Shown: positions 63,348 to 64,000 of the stretch, in pieces | How the letters are laid out: every line of letters begins with the position of its first letter | How positions within the stretch are numbered: position 1 is the stretch's first letter | Position numbers and translations under genes: made by a program | DNA from: Anaerostipes sp. | GTDB taxonomy: Bacteria > Bacillota > Clostridia > Lachnospirales > Lachnospiraceae | Direction of reading: 5' to 3' | DNA length: 64,000 nucleotides | Assembly: GCA_028704435.1 (NCBI GenBank) | Contig: JAQWFL010000001.1 | Location: 124,001-188,000 of the forward strand | The notes under the pieces: generated by a model | What the model saw: only the letters and a program-made list of their open reading frames with translations | What the model was told of the DNA's origin: nothing | Databases searched by the model: none

Positions 63348-63376
63348 ATGTTTAGAAGGAGAAGGGAAGAATTTAT

Positions 63377-64000
63377 ATGGATATGAGTCATTTAGATCAA
63401 GAAATGTTAAAAGCACAGACACTGATAGAGGCGTTACCATTTATTCGCCGATTCAATGGAAGTTACGTTGTTGTTAAGTATGGTGGAAGTGCCATGTTAG
63501 ATGAAGAATTAAAATATAGTGTAATTAAAGATGTTGCGTTGTTAAAATTAATAGGATTAAAGCCTATTATTGTACATGGTGGTGGAAAAGAAATCAGTAA
63601 ATGGGTCAAAATGTCCGGAAATGAACCAGAATTCTATAACGGACTACGAATTACAGATAAAGAAACCATGGAAATTGCAGAGATGGTTCTATTTAAAGTA
63701 AATCAAAGTCTTGTTGCAATGATGGGACAAAATGGAATTAAGGCAGTTGGATTAAGTGGTAAAGATGCAGAGATGATTCGTGTTAAGAAAAAGATTGTTG
63801 ACGGAAAAGATATTGGATATGTTGGAGACATTACGGAAGTAAAAACAGAACTAATGGAAGCCTTAATTGAAGATGATTTTGTACCAGTTATTTCACCCAT
63901 TGGACTAGGAGAAAATAATGAAGGATACAATATTAATGCAGATGATACTGCATGTGCAATTGCCACAGCATTAAATGCAGAGAAACTTGTATTTTTAACA
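63377..64000 (+). CDS. argB: N-acetylglutamate kinase, N-terminal part (3' end outside window)
   Basis: The open frame runs from the ATG at 63377 (AGGAG-type site upstream) to the window end, 208 codons. [19 protein letters not shown] and [12 protein letters not shown] form the phosphate-binding glycine loops; [17 protein letters not shown] and [24 protein letters not shown] continue the amino-acid-kinase fold. An N-terminal helix of about 20 residues precedes the core, as in arginine-inhibited hexameric forms. Confidence 0.95.
   Translation, partial: MDMSHLDQEMLKAQTLIEALPFIRRFNGSYVVVKYGGSAMLDEELKYSVIKDVALLKLIGLKPIIVHGGGKEISKWVKMSGNEPEFYNGLRITDKETMEIAEMVLFKVNQSLVAMMGQNGIKAVGLSGKDAEMIRVKKKIVDGKDIGYVGDITEVKTELMEALIEDDFVPVISPIGLGENNEGYNINADDTACAIATALNAEKLVFLT

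Overview
The window is an AT-rich bacterial chromosome segment. It looks like an anaerobic, low-GC Clostridia member, most likely Lachnospiraceae or a close relative. The support is the CIRCE-controlled hrcA-grpE-dnaK-dnaJ operon, a sigma-K-like sporulation factor, IreB, RNase J, a nifS-type desulfurase next to thiI, AGGAGG ribosome sites and several TTG starts. I saw no tRNA, rRNA, CRISPR array, transposase or phage gene. The family assignment is inference.

Layout. 1-459: 3' end of tyrS. 573-5925: a LytTR two-component system, a LytTR-type direct repeat, a possible 11-residue Trp/Pro peptide, a hairpin, a secreted subtilisin fused to a metal-site helical domain, and a secreted beta-rich protein. 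6375-11119: heat-shock operon. 11183-12961: BlaI/M56 pair with a small exported protein. 13205-17908: a frameshifted secreted-peptide gene followed by a five-gene ABC-2 locus. 18092-28653: housekeeping operons (prmA, rsmE, desulfurase, thiI, mtaB; ireB, ruvX, DUF1292; RNase J, MltG-like protein, O-methyltransferase, U32 peptidase).

28679-43672 is a hydroaromatic (quinate/shikimate-type) catabolic island. It holds three LysR regulators, a TIM-barrel protein resembling 3-dehydroshikimate dehydratases, two Old-Yellow-Enzyme/dienoyl-CoA-reductase-type flavoproteins, a YdiB-like shikimate/quinate dehydrogenase, an MFS carrier, a full TRAP transporter and a type I 3-dehydroquinate dehydratase. A sigK-like gene lies inside it. 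The expected chemistry is uptake of shikimate or quinate, interconversion through 3-dehydroquinate and 3-dehydroshikimate, and then dehydration or flavin-dependent reduction. An anaerobe could use the reduction as an electron sink.

43793-64000: a STAND/LuxR regulator, a gamma-carbonic-anhydrase-like protein, a NarL-type two-component system divergent from an LnrLMN-like ABC exporter, a FadR-type regulator with two matching operators in the ilvC promoter, a pair of 48-bp repeats that fold into branched RNA-like structures, a DUF2971 protein, a YqeG phosphatase, a hybrid sensor kinase with a surface esterase, and divergent argG / argC-argJ-argB.

The best candidates for undescribed biology are the LytTR / 11-residue peptide / protease locus, the anaerobic shikimate island with two flavin reductases, and the duplicated structured element downstream of ilvC.
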